Source: Tritrichomonas musculus (lineage: Eukaryota; Parabasalia; Tritrichomonadida; Tritrichomonadidae). From it: a DNA stretch of 64,000 nucleotides. Where the stretch lies: assembly GCA_039105265.1 (NCBI GenBank), contig JAPFFF010000005.1, forward strand, positions 2,899,501 to 2,963,500, read 5' to 3'. Shown here piece after piece: positions 47,456 through 56,885 of this stretch (positions within the stretch are counted from its first letter, which is position 1; each line of letters starts with the position of its first letter). A program made the translations under genes and the position numbers. The notes below the pieces were generated by a model, which did no database searches, was not told the DNA's origin, and saw nothing but the letters and a program-made list of their open reading frames with translations.

Positions 47456-50400
47456 TTAAATCATATCATGCCCGGTGTTTTCATTTTCATTCACCTCATC
47501 TTCATTATCAACAGTTGAATTATTTCTCTTTGAAATGATCACCGAGAGTACGATTATAATAGCTATTGCAGGAACGGCTATCAAAGCAGCTGATTTCCAA
47601 GAAAAATTATCATTCTTTAAAGTTCCAAAGTCCAAAGTATTGATATCAACTGATGCAAATTGGCAATTTTCAGGAAGAACTTTTCTTATATCTTCATTGT
47701 TGAACTTACAAGACTTAATGATCATTTTAGGCGCATCTTTATCGATTATCATTCCATTTATATGATGAGCGCCTTCATTTAATTTTCCAGTAAATTCGCA
47801 GTTTGTCACTTCGATGTTTGATCCATCTTTTCTAGCAGCGTAAACTATTGATTCTTTCTTTTCATTAAAAGTGCAATCTTTAAGTAAAATAGATGGATTC
47901 ATTTTATCAAGAAATATTGATTGACTTTCAACATTATTAAGTAATTTAATGCTTCCACCAGGTCCAATATTTTGACTGAATTTACACTGGAGAATTTTAC
48001 CACTTTTTATTGAAAGGAACATTGCACTTCCACCAGTTAAAATATCTGATGGACCACTTTCACTTACTTGATTTCCATTGAATATACAAGATTTAATTGT
48101 GACTGTATTTATGTTTGAACTTGAATAAATAAAAATAGCACCGCCATATTCAGCATGGCAAGAAGTGAATGTAAGTTTATACATATCAACTGAATTATAA
48201 AGTTCATTTGCATTATAGATGTAAATTGCACCACCAACACTTCCATCTTTACCACAATTAATAAATTGACAACCGTCGGTGCAAGAAAGACCACAATTAA
48301 CCAAATGAATTGCTGATCCATTAATTTCTTCCATATCTTTAAATTCAGAAGCTACAACTTTGATAACTATATTTCTTTCTGAACCAACAAAAGGATCTTT
48401 TTCTTCAACACATCTTTCATTTAATGGCTTTTCTTCTTGTATCCAATCTTCTAAATTTTGATTTTCTGGATCTGGAATACGGCTACCATAATGATCAGCA
48501 TGATTGAATGGATAAGCGCCTACTCCGTAATCATTATTAGAAAATAAATTATTATTATCAATTAAGATTTGATCTCGATCAATTCTTGTTACTTCTGAAA
48601 CAAAGACACCACCCTTACTTGAACTTTGTCCATTGAAATTGTCAATAAAAATGTTATTTTTAATATCATAAACAGTAGATCCATCATTTTCACCTTCAAT
48701 ATAAATTGCATATCCATCATATGCAACATTTCGTTTGAAAGTACAATTTTCAATAGTTATTGTACTTGAAAATTTGTCATCGTTATCAACAACAAATGTT
48801 GGATTTATATAGATCGCACCTCCTCTTCCTTCTACTTTTTTTTCAGTATTATCTTCATACAAAAGTAGCTTTGCAGAATTTTCTTTGCAATTGGCTATGT
48901 TCTCTTCAAAAGTGCAGTTTCTAATTGTGATTGATCCTTGAATTTGAATGGCAACAGCACCTCCATGTTTGTATGCTTGATTTCGTTTAAACACACAATT
49001 TGTTATCGTCAAAGAAATATCTACAAGATCATTTGAAAAGCCACATTGAACTGCGCCACCTTGATAATAAGGCTTCGTTGATTGAAGATTTTGAATATCA
49101 TAAAAATTACAATTATCATAAATCAAATTTACAGTATTTGTTGCAGAAGTTGTTGCAGTAGTCGGCATGAAACAAGCAAATCCACCACAATATTTTTCTG
49201 AATTAGCTGATATTGTAATTTTAGAAAAAGTGTTATAAGATAATTGTAGATTATTAAGATTGTTTTCAATATAAATCAAATATTGATTGTCAAGTGTTAC
49301 GTCTTCAAACAAATTATTACTGATATTAAAAGAAGTTTTCAAATTAGAAATATAAATTAATGAGTTCGTTTGTTTCTTAACAATGTTATTTGTGAATTTG
49401 AATTGCCCAGTTTTTGTGCTATCGCTTGGTATTGAACTCAGATTAATTGCATTTGATACGCATCCTGTTATTTGGCAATTATCAATTACAACTTGTGGAT
49501 TCATTGATTGAACTAACTGGCAACCTGTCTGACTAAATGAGATGATACAATTTGTAAATGTGATTGTTGGATTTTGATTCTTAAACTTAACAAGAGATTC
49601 ATCAGATCTATATGCACAATCAATGAATTCGCATGAATCAAATGTAACAGTAGGATTATTATCTAAATCAACGGTTAAAATATTGGCATCACCTGATGAA
49701 TATCTTGAAGTAGCTCTAATAAATTTACAATTATAAATGGTAAAATTAATATTTGCATTCAGCCAAATTACGCCTGGTTCATCATATTTAACTTCATCGT
49801 TTTCGATGACATTATTAAAGAACAAAGAATCGCCTAAAACTTGAATGTAATTGTTCATACCATCATTAAGTTTTTGTATGTTCTTAAAATAACAGCCTGA
49901 TACTTGTTTGACATTTAATGGAAATCCTGTTTCTTCCACTGTATTTCCAGGTCTAATTTGATATGAGAAATTTGTTCCCTCAAAAACTTTATCAATAAAG
50001 TTGGTCACAGTGCCTTCAGTAGGTTCTGGTGTTGGTGGTTGTGTTGCTCTTGGTGTTGATGTAGGATCTGGAAGAAGGTTACCTGAATGATCAACAAAAA
50101 TGATAAGTTTACTTCCTGAACCATTTTCAACAGTTGAAAATTCGTTTCCACTTTCAATCTGTTGCTTATTTAACACATAAACTTCTGAATCAATTGCTGC
50201 ATGAGTGTATTCACCACCTTTTCCATTATGATTACTATAGAACTTATTGTTTGTTATTGAAAAAGCTGTTTCAGCATCTTCTTTACCATCAATGTAAACA
50301 GCATAACCGCCATCTGCACTGTTTGTTACAAATTTACAGTCTTCAATTGTTGCTTGTGTCATTGTCTTATCAACATTATTTTGAGTAAAAGATGGATTCA

Positions 50401-51643
50401 AATAAATTGCTCCTCCTTTTCCATCAGTTTTATCTTCAAGTAAAGAAGAAGAAGACGACGACGATTTAGTGTTAGCAACATTGTTTTCAAAAGTGCAATT
50501 AGTGATTAAAACAGTATTTTCTGTTTGAATAGCAAGTGCACCACCATGCATGTATGCTTTATTTTCTTTGAAAATGCAATTACTAATAGTTAATGCAAGT
50601 GAAGAAAGGTAGTTACCGAAACCGAATTGTATTGCACCTCCATAAGAAGCAGAGCTTGTTTGACGTTCATTTTTAATATCGACAAAAGTACAGTGATCAT
50701 AAGTAAGAGAATAAGATGCGAAAGATTGTTCTTCAGGGGTTTGGAAGAAAGTTGAAATGCCGCCAGCTCTTAATTCGCTATTTCCTTTCGATGTAAAGTT
50801 AGCAAAACTATTGTAATTAAGATTTATTTCTGATTGTGTATGAACTATATGAATAAAGTATTCATTATTCAAAGTAACGTCTTCGAATGAATTTCCATTG
50901 ATAACTATACTAGCTAAGCTTCTTGTCATTTTAATAAAATTAGTTTTGATATTTTTTACAATGTTATTGGTGAATTCAAAATTACCTTGAAGTGTTACTT
51001 CACTCATTTGGAGATCTATCGCAGCTTGACCAGGGTTGTTGATAGTGCAACGGTCAAAAATAACGTTGGGATTTACTCCAGTAACTATTTTGCAGCTTAT
51101 GCTTGGCTCATTAAAAGTGACTGTGCAATCAGTGAAATTAATTGTGCATTGATTGTTTTGTAATCTAATAAGAGTCTTTGTGGCTGATCGTGAACAGTCG
51201 ATAAACTTACAAGATTCAAAAGTAATGGCCGGATTGTTATCTCCGTCGATTGTCAAAATGTGTCCATCAGTTGCTGCGCGTGTGTTGTGCTTGATGAAAG
51301 AACAGTTGACGATAGACAGCTTTGAGTCTGAATTGTGCCACATGACGCCTGGTTGGTTCGTGAAAAGTTGATCGCTTTCAATAATATTGTTATAAAACAA
51401 AATACTGCCTTCTGATTTAATGAAATTGTTTATACCTGAGTTGATTATGTTCTTAAACGTGCAGCCTGAAATTTCGTTGCCTTCTCCTGATGTTTGAATT
51501 TGATTAAGATTACCTTCAAATAGCTCGTTTATGTGCTGAACTTCTTTTATTTCACGCTTTTGTGAACCAGAATGTTCATGGTTATCTTGCTCTACTTGTG
51601 TTGATAGCTTGATAAGAAAGAGATATAACAAAGCCCTAATCAT
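47456..51643 (-). CDS. Pmp-like surface protein, right copy
   Basis: 1395 residues with the same architecture as 29931-34118: signal-like N-terminus, two large beta-helix repeat blocks with GGA[I/L] and FxxN motifs, Pro/Thr hinge, one C-terminal transmembrane helix and an acidic tail. By eye the copies differ at four residues, all within the first ~125: Glu for Lys near 18, Ile for Thr near 66, Leu for Phe near 92 and Arg for Cys near 122. The remaining ~1270 residues appear identical. It points toward the left copy across the central Maverick. Both copies look intact. Confidence 0.88.
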   Translation of the reverse strand: MIRALLYLFLIKLSTQVEQDNHEHSGSQKREIKEVQHINELFEGNLNQIQTSGEGNEISGCTFKNIINSGINNFIKSEGSILFYNNIIESDQLFTNQPGVMWHNSDSKLSIVNCSFIKHNTRAATDGHILTIDGDNNPAITFESCKFIDCSRSATKTLIRLQNNQCTINFTDCTVTFNEPSISCKIVTGVNPNVIFDRCTINNPGQAAIDLQMSEVTLQGNFEFTNNIVKNIKTNFIKMTRSLASIVINGNSFEDVTLNNEYFIHIVHTQSEINLNYNSFANFTSKGNSELRAGGISTFFQTPEEQSFASYSLTYDHCTFVDIKNERQTSSASYGGAIQFGFGNYLSSLALTISNCIFKENKAYMHGGALAIQTENTVLITNCTFENNVANTKSSSSSSSLLEDKTDGKGGAIYLNPSFTQNNVDKTMTQATIEDCKFVTNSADGGYAVYIDGKEDAETAFSITNNKFYSNHNGKGGEYTHAAIDSEVYVLNKQQIESGNEFSTVENGSGSKLIIFVDHSGNLLPDPTSTPRATQPPTPEPTEGTVTNFIDKVFEGTNFSYQIRPGNTVEETGFPLNVKQVSGCYFKNIQKLNDGMNNYIQVLGDSLFFNNVIENDEVKYDEPGVIWLNANINFTIYNCKFIRATSRYSSGDANILTVDLDNNPTVTFDSCEFIDCAYRSDESLVKFKNQNPTITFTNCIISFSQTGCQLVQSMNPQVVIDNCQITGCVSNAINLSSIPSDSTKTGQFKFTNNIVKKQTNSLIYISNLKTSFNISNNLFEDVTLDNQYLIYIENNLNNLQLSYNTFSKITISANSEKYCGGFACFMPTTATTSATNTVNLIYDNCNFYDIQNLQSTKPYYQGGAVQCGFSNDLVDISLTITNCVFKRNQAYKHGGAVAIQIQGSITIRNCTFEENIANCKENSAKLLLYEDNTEKKVEGRGGAIYINPTFVVDNDDKFSSTITIENCTFKRNVAYDGYAIYIEGENDGSTVYDIKNNIFIDNFNGQSSSKGGVFVSEVTRIDRDQILIDNNNLFSNNDYGVGAYPFNHADHYGSRIPDPENQNLEDWIQEEKPLNERCVEEKDPFVGSERNIVIKVVASEFKDMEEINGSAIHLVNCGLSCTDGCQFINCGKDGSVGGAIYIYNANELYNSVDMYKLTFTSCHAEYGGAIFIYSSSNINTVTIKSCIFNGNQVSESGPSDILTGGSAMFLSIKSGKILQCKFSQNIGPGGSIKLLNNVESQSIFLDKMNPSILLKDCTFNEKKESIVYAARKDGSNIEVTNCEFTGKLNEGAHHINGMIIDKDAPKMIIKSCKFNNEDIRKVLPENCQFASVDINTLDFGTLKNDNFSWKSAALIAVPAIAIIIVLSVIISKRNNSTVDNEDEVNENENTGHDMI

Positions 51644-51654
51644 TTTTTAAAAAA

Positions 51655-51716
51655 ATAATGTATCGTACTTAAAAATAAAAAAATATAATGTATCGTACTT
51701 AAAAATAAAAAAATAT
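51655..51716. repeat. 30-bp tandem duplication just upstream of the right Pmp-like gene
   Basis: The segment ATGTATCGTACTTAAAAATA... occurs twice in a row here but once in the left arm (near 29888-29918). It begins about 12 bases before the start codon, so the two Pmp copies have different core upstream regions. Confidence 0.85.
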
Positions 51717-53355
51717 ATAAATATAAAGATTAAAATATATTTTATAACATTTTTTTATAATTAACAATATATAACTTAAATAAATTTATTATTTTTTATA
51801 TAATTATATATATATAAATAAAGATATATTGAAAATATTTATTGAAAATACAATTTTTGGCATTGAATTGAATATTTTTTTTAAACGCAGATATTCTATA
51901 TTAAAATAAATGTTTCGATATTTATTTTGTTTTTTGAAAATATATTATGTATATTTATTATATAGAAAATTTATTTAAAATAAATTTTCTATATAATAAA
52001 TATACGTATTTGAATATAAACGGAAGTATAATTTGTTTAATAATCAATTTTATGTTGAACTCTTTCTCAAAAAATTGAATATCTTCTATTCAATTTTAAA
52101 ATTTAGCTTTATCGAAGTAAAGGCAATATAATATGTAATATTTTATATATTTATGATCATTTGTCACATGAAAAATTTTTATTATTATTTAATTACAATT
52201 TCAATTTTTTTTTTTTTGAATCATCCATTCAATTATTTTTGAAACAAATATTCACAATTTTATTGAATTTTTAAACTCTAAATACCAATTTTCAAAGATG
52301 GTTGTGGTAAAATTAAAAAATTTATTTTTATAATATTTCATATATTTATATATAATTCTGTCAAATAAATTAAATTTTAAATTAAATAAAAAAAATTATC
52401 TGATCTTAGCAGAGATATTGCTAAAATAATAATTTCAATAATTTACTTCATAAGGATCTTACAAAAAGTTTTATGAGTTGTAAAAAAGAATAGGTGAAAC
52501 TCAAAGAGATTTTTTTCTCAAAAAGTGTATTTTTCAGAAGTTTACATGAATATTTTTGAGAGAGTTTCACCTACTCTTGTAAAAATGGAAAATCCACTTT
52601 TTGAATGATATTCGTTTTTTCATATAGAAATGAGAAAACGCTATTTGATGTAAATAATGTCGCAAACTGGGCTTTCCTGTCCATCAAATTTTATTTCAAA
52701 AAGTTTAAAAAAATATCCAATGGACACTCATAATTTTTTGAATGAGATGAAAATACCCGTTACTGAATGATATTTCGACAAATCTCATTTGACCTTTTTG
52801 ATCGTCAGCGTTTGAAATAATTGTGAATAATCAGAATTTATTTCTGAGAGTAAAGAATTTATTGAATGTAGACGATCAATAAGGTCAAATTTATAAATAT
52901 ATTTACAAAACGCAATTCCAAAAAAACCAAAGGAAAACGATAATTGCATGCGAAAATAATGATACCAATAAAATGAATTATACGGATATTATGAAATCAA
53001 AGATATAAGGGCTATTTTGAATAATGTAATTTCACAAAAAAAATATGATTATCAGAATAAATATTAAAAAAAGATCGAAAAAGTACGATCAAATAAATAA
53101 GGAAGGTAATACAAATCATTTACTCCAAAAAAAAAAAAAAAAAAAAAAAAAATTCCAATATAATCAAATATGTTAAATATCAACTGATTACATTAATTAT
53201 TCTGAACAAATTTGTATGAGGACCTCTTTTTTGAGAAATGTTAAAGCAAAAAATTAAAAATCAAATTAATTCTCATTTCATTTGAATCATATATTGGAAA
53301 TCAAATTATCAAAAAAAAAAAAAAAAAAAAAATATAAAGTTTATTTGAACATATT
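51717..53355. other. Upstream region of the right Pmp-like gene, mirror of 28237-29900
   Basis: AT-rich, no gene. It carries the mirrored 57-bp palindrome (about 51949-52005), the foldback TAGGTGAAACTC/GAGTTTCACCTA and shorter poly(A)/(T) tracts than the left arm. Confidence 0.5.
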
Positions 53356-53694
53356 AGTAGTGAGTGAAAATGGTGATTTTAGGCTAAACCCTAAAATCCC
53401 CATTTTTGAGGGTGGAAGTCTAGGAATGTTGATAAATGAAAAATTTTTGATGTGTGAGGCTATTGTTGGAAGGTCAAAAGTGAGGTGATGGTTTATGAGA
53501 GGTCAGACGTGAAAGGTTTAAAATGATATGTCAAGGGGAGGACATGCCAAAATCAATGAATCGTTTATGTATGACATTAATGAAAGGTCAAAAATAAAAG
53601 GATGAGAGATGTCAAAAACAATGAATCAGACGTGATGACCATCAGTGAACACCAAAAATAAAATGGATGTTGATGATTTCAAAAATAATTAAAA
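53356..53694. other. Maverick 5' terminal segment
   Basis: 339 bp between the AGTAGT terminus and the first gene. It is less AT-rich than the DNA outside. It contains repeated words such as GGTCA/AGGTCA and GATGTCAAAA. It probably includes the terminal repeat and promoter of the first gene. Confidence 0.45.
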
Positions 53695-55941
53695 ATGCCA
53701 GCGAAGAATAACCCGAAACCATTGGATGATACATCATTTAAGTTTTACAGAAATTATCAAATTAAAGAATTTATTGATATGATTAATCAACAAGTTGGTG
53801 AAGAAATAGAACCAGGAGCGACAAAAGCTGTTTCAGTTAATCATTTATTGCCATATCTAAATGAAAATAATTTTTCATTTTTTGAAGGGAAAGTTGTTAA
53901 TAAAGATACAATTCAGAATTTCATTAATAGGTTAAATACACCTGTTTCACTTTTGTAACGGAAAATTCCACTTTCGTGACGGAAATTTTCACTTTCGTAA
54001 CGGAAATTTTCATTTTCGAAACGGAAATTTTCACTTTTGTTACGGAAAATATGAATTTTTCATGAATATATGATCTTTGTAAAAAAAATTTGTGATTTTA
54101 AAGTTAACATCTTTTATTTAATAAAAAATGATTATTCATTCAGAAAAAATTCATCAACAAAAATATGCAATATATAATAATCTCTTCTTTAAAAAAATTT
54201 TATTTAAATAGCAAATTTGTATAATTTATTTAATAAAATATACATATATATGAAGAATTAGTAATTTTTAAAACGAAAAATATTATTTATTATTTGATCA
54301 ATCTTAAAAAAAAAAATTTACATAAAAAATGAAATCTATGGCAATATTAGTTGTTATTATACTAAAATTCATAAAAATATTTGAAATGCCTTAAATTTTC
54401 TTACGTTTTTGTATTTTCCGTTACGAAAATGAAAATTTCCGTAACAAAAATGAAAATATCCGTTACGAAAGTGGATTTTTCCGTTACAAAAGTGAAACAG
54501 GTGTAATAAACGAACTCAATTTGGAATCAATCCGATTCAACCATATAGAAGAACAAGAAAAGAACCATTATTGATTACACCAGATGTGAAAAGGAAACTT
54601 GATTATAAAACAACACATGATGCTTTAAATAATAGTGGCATCATTCCTGGTTTAAAACATGGTGAAACATTAGCAACGATTAACAATGAATATTATGCAG
54701 TTCCTGAATCTCAAGATATGAAACGTATATCAATGGATGAATTAGAAGAGTTAGTGAACAATGAAAACGAACAACAACGAAACAATCAAAGTGATTTTTT
54801 ATTTAATGGTCAAATGGCACAACAAGAAAACGTTCAGTTGTTAGATGATTTAATTAATAAATATGATGAAATTTCAATAACACCATTTCCACGAGACCAA
54901 TTAAGAGGAAGAAATCCACAACAAAATTTACAATTAATATTGAGGAAGTTTGCTGAGATTCAAACACGTGCAGCATCACAAGGAAGAGCAGCAAGTAAAA
55001 AAGGAATGAATGAACTGGCACGAATTGTTTTAGATTTACAAAGAGACGTTAAAAGAGTCGCAAAAGCGATATCGCCACAAGGAGCGCAAGAAATGGTTGA
55101 ACAACATAATGCAAAATATCAAGATAAACCACAATCTCAATGGAGATTTCAACATGCTGATGTTAATGGTGATAACATTCCTGACGTTGTTATTAGAAAC
55201 GCCAATAATGAACCTTTATTTGTTAGAGTTCAGTATAATGATGACTTCAATGGAGACTTCCATGAATTAGGACGAATGACAAGCTATCAAAAGCCTGAAG
55301 CATGGAATACCTATCAATTAGATAATTATAAAGGATTCCCAGCGAAGCGAAAGGATTTGTCAGCTTATGATAGATTTAAGAAATACATTATTGGTGAAAA
55401 ACTTAATGATGCTCTTCAATGGTTAACTAATAATCATTATATTTACATTCCTGGCAAATTTAAGATTCGTGTATTCTCTAAAGTAATGGCAGATTTATGG
55501 AAAGTTTGGATTTTGCATCAAGTCGCAACAGATACAGGACGTGATGTTGAATCAGCATTATTTGAGAAATATAAGAAATCAAGAGATGGAAAGATAGGAA
55601 TTAATGATACTGTATCTAATTTATTGAATCACTTGTTTTTAACTAATGATGCAGTTGGATGGACTGAACAAAGACGTGCAGCATTAGAGCAAGAATTTGA
55701 TGATTCTATTAAAGATTGTATGATTTATTATGCTGAACAACTTGAAGGAGCTGAGGAAGCACATGGTCAACATGGTGATGATGAATATAATGTCCAACTA
55801 CCTGAACATATGACAAACTTTAATCAGCATGTACAAAGACCTCATCAATGGTCAGAAGAAACATATCACAATTTCAGAGGAGCAACATACGAACATCAAC
55901 CAATGAGGTGGGGAAATCCTGTTCAAGACCCAGAAGAATAA
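53695..55941 (+). pseudogene. Maverick structural-type gene split by a MITE
   Basis: The ATG at 53695 opens 81 codons. The MITE (53939-54503, with duplicated TA) interrupts codon 82. The same frame resumes and stays open to the TAA at 55939-55941, so the insertion is the only visible lesion. The protein would be about 560 residues, basic and Gln/Asn-rich. Its middle has a DVNGDNIPDVVIRN segment shaped like an EF-hand/dockerin-type calcium loop (DxNxDxxxD). The C-terminal half (about 55200-55900) is well structured. I cannot name the family with confidence. Its place next to the ATPase and capsid genes suggests a virion or packaging role (inference). A 3'-truncated copy lies at 26950-27897. 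Confidence 0.8.
53939..54503. mobile_element. TA-target MITE (565 bp) inserted in the Maverick gene
   Basis: The ends are CACCTGTTTCACTTTTGTAA and its inverted match. TA flanks both sides (53937-53938 and 54504-54505). The left-arm copy of the gene shows the uninterrupted site with one TA, proving insertion and target duplication. Subterminal iterons of the form GTAACGGAAATTTTCA repeat about five times at the left end and about four times inverted at the right end. There is no open frame. The design (CA[C/G]CTGTTTC ends, TA target, subterminal iterons) parallels the MITE at 20190. Confidence 0.93.
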
Positions 55942-56017
55942 ATATTTAATTGATATTTGTTAATTGTGTTCATTAATAGTGGTATAAGATGTTTTATTTT
56001 TGTTTTGAAATCAAACA

Positions 56018-56635
56018 ATGAGTTTAAAAATAATTGATAAAATAGTTAATGATACGCTACAAAAGCAATCACACAAATTGTCTGACAATTTAATAAAGCC
56101 AATTCATCCTGACATTAATGTTCGCTATAATTCTGTGAATGTAATAGTTGGAAAACAAAGCTCTGGAAAAACAGTGATAGCATTGAGTGAAATAATAAAA
56201 ATAAGTCTATTAAATACTCATCATTTGTTGGTTTATATAACGAAGAACGGTGATGAAAACGACAGAAGCTTTCAATCTTTGAAACATTTATTGAATATTC
56301 CATATATAACCGTTAGTGAAAAGAAAGCAGTTGAAGCAGTTGAAGAATTGATTTCAGCGAAAAATCTTTATTACCTCATCAAAAGAGAACAGTTAGAAGA
56401 AAAGATATCTGATGAACAAAAAGAGGATATGTTTAATGTATTGCATATAAAGGATTTTAATAAAGAGTTTCTTCATACATTGATTCTCTTAGATGATATA
56501 AGTAATTCAAAACTTTTCTCTAGTGAAGAATCATTTTTTAGTCAACAGTTGAGACGTTGCAGACATACAAACATCTCTTATTTTCTTTTGATTCAAGGCT
56601 GGAAAGGAATTAAACCACACATCAAAAATGAATGA
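56018..56635 (+). CDS. Maverick packaging ATPase (FtsK/HerA-type), probably C-terminally truncated
   Basis: 205 residues. Walker A is VGKQSSGKT (near residue 46) and Walker B is LILLDDIS (near 155). QLRRCRHTNISYFLLIQGWKG is the conserved block with the sensor Gln typical of Polinton and NCLDV packaging ATPases. This enzyme pumps element DNA into capsids. The frame stops soon after this block, where relatives usually have a further segment. The stop lies where the oppositely oriented minor virion gene begins, suggesting a deletion fused the two genes. The ATG at 56018 follows a 76-bp gap after the split gene. Confidence 0.82.
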   Translation: MSLKIIDKIVNDTLQKQSHKLSDNLIKPIHPDINVRYNSVNVIVGKQSSGKTVIALSEIIKISLLNTHHLLVYITKNGDENDRSFQSLKHLLNIPYITVSEKKAVEAVEELISAKNLYYLIKREQLEEKISDEQKEDMFNVLHIKDFNKEFLHTLILLDDISNSKLFSSEESFFSQQLRRCRHTNISYFLLIQGWKGIKPHIKNE

Positions 56636-56845
56636 CGGTTTCCATGAACTGGTGATATTATTGACCTTTCCAGCAACGTTTCCGATTGAATTGATGACAT
56701 TTCCGACTGGACCACCAATTGCGGAACCTATAGCTGGAGCGACTGACGAAACGATTTCAGCCCCCCTTTTCAAAACTGGTGCTATTTTGCTGAAAACATT
56801 CTTTGCTCCATTAACGATATTTTTAAACCAACTTCCAAAAGCCAT
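56531..56845 (-). CDS. Glycine-rich minor virion protein (adenovirus pVI/pX-like), C-terminus uncertain
   Basis: 104 codons from the ATG at 56843-56845. The N-terminal ~65 residues (MAFGSWFKNIVNGAKNVFSK, then a Gly/Ala/Ile-rich stretch with SAIGGPVGNVINSIG) are the amphipathic plus GxxxG-type hydrophobic pattern seen in minor capsid or membrane-active proteins of Polintons and adenoviruses. The last ~35 codons are antisense to conserved ATPase codons, so they are unlikely to be native. Divergent from the capsid gene, which starts 40 bases away. Confidence 0.6.
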   Translation of the reverse strand: MAFGSWFKNIVNGAKNVFSKIAPVLKRGAEIVSSVAPAIGSAIGGPVGNVINSIGNVAGKVNNITSSWKPSFIFDVWFNSFPALNQKKIRDVCMSATSQLLTKK

Positions 56846-56885
56846 TATTTCAATTGAAATAAATTTATTTTTATTATTTCATCAA

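Larger units (their letters stand above)
45579..55209. repeat. Right arm of the ~9-kb inverted repeat
   Basis: Reverse complement of 26950-35996. It differs by a 567-bp MITE insertion (53937-54503 with its duplicated TA), by a ~30-bp tandem duplication upstream of the Pmp start, by shorter homopolymer tracts and by scattered point changes. It continues uninterrupted into the Maverick to its right, so this side is probably the original locus and the left arm the copy. Confidence 0.95.

Noticed and set aside
53937-54505. Intron in the Maverick gene
   Set aside because: The interruption has inverted ends and a TA duplication and lacks trichomonad-type splice signals. The other copy shows a clean empty site.
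26950-55209. Palindrome as a pure assembly or chimeric-read artefact
   Set aside because: The arms differ by point changes, tract lengths, a 30-bp duplication and a full MITE, and the centre is unique. An artefact would give identical arms. Read-level confirmation would still be useful.
56628-56885. N-terminal extension of the major capsid protein
   Set aside because: These codons are antisense to the glycine-rich minor virion gene. The ATG at 56886 gives the expected capsid start.
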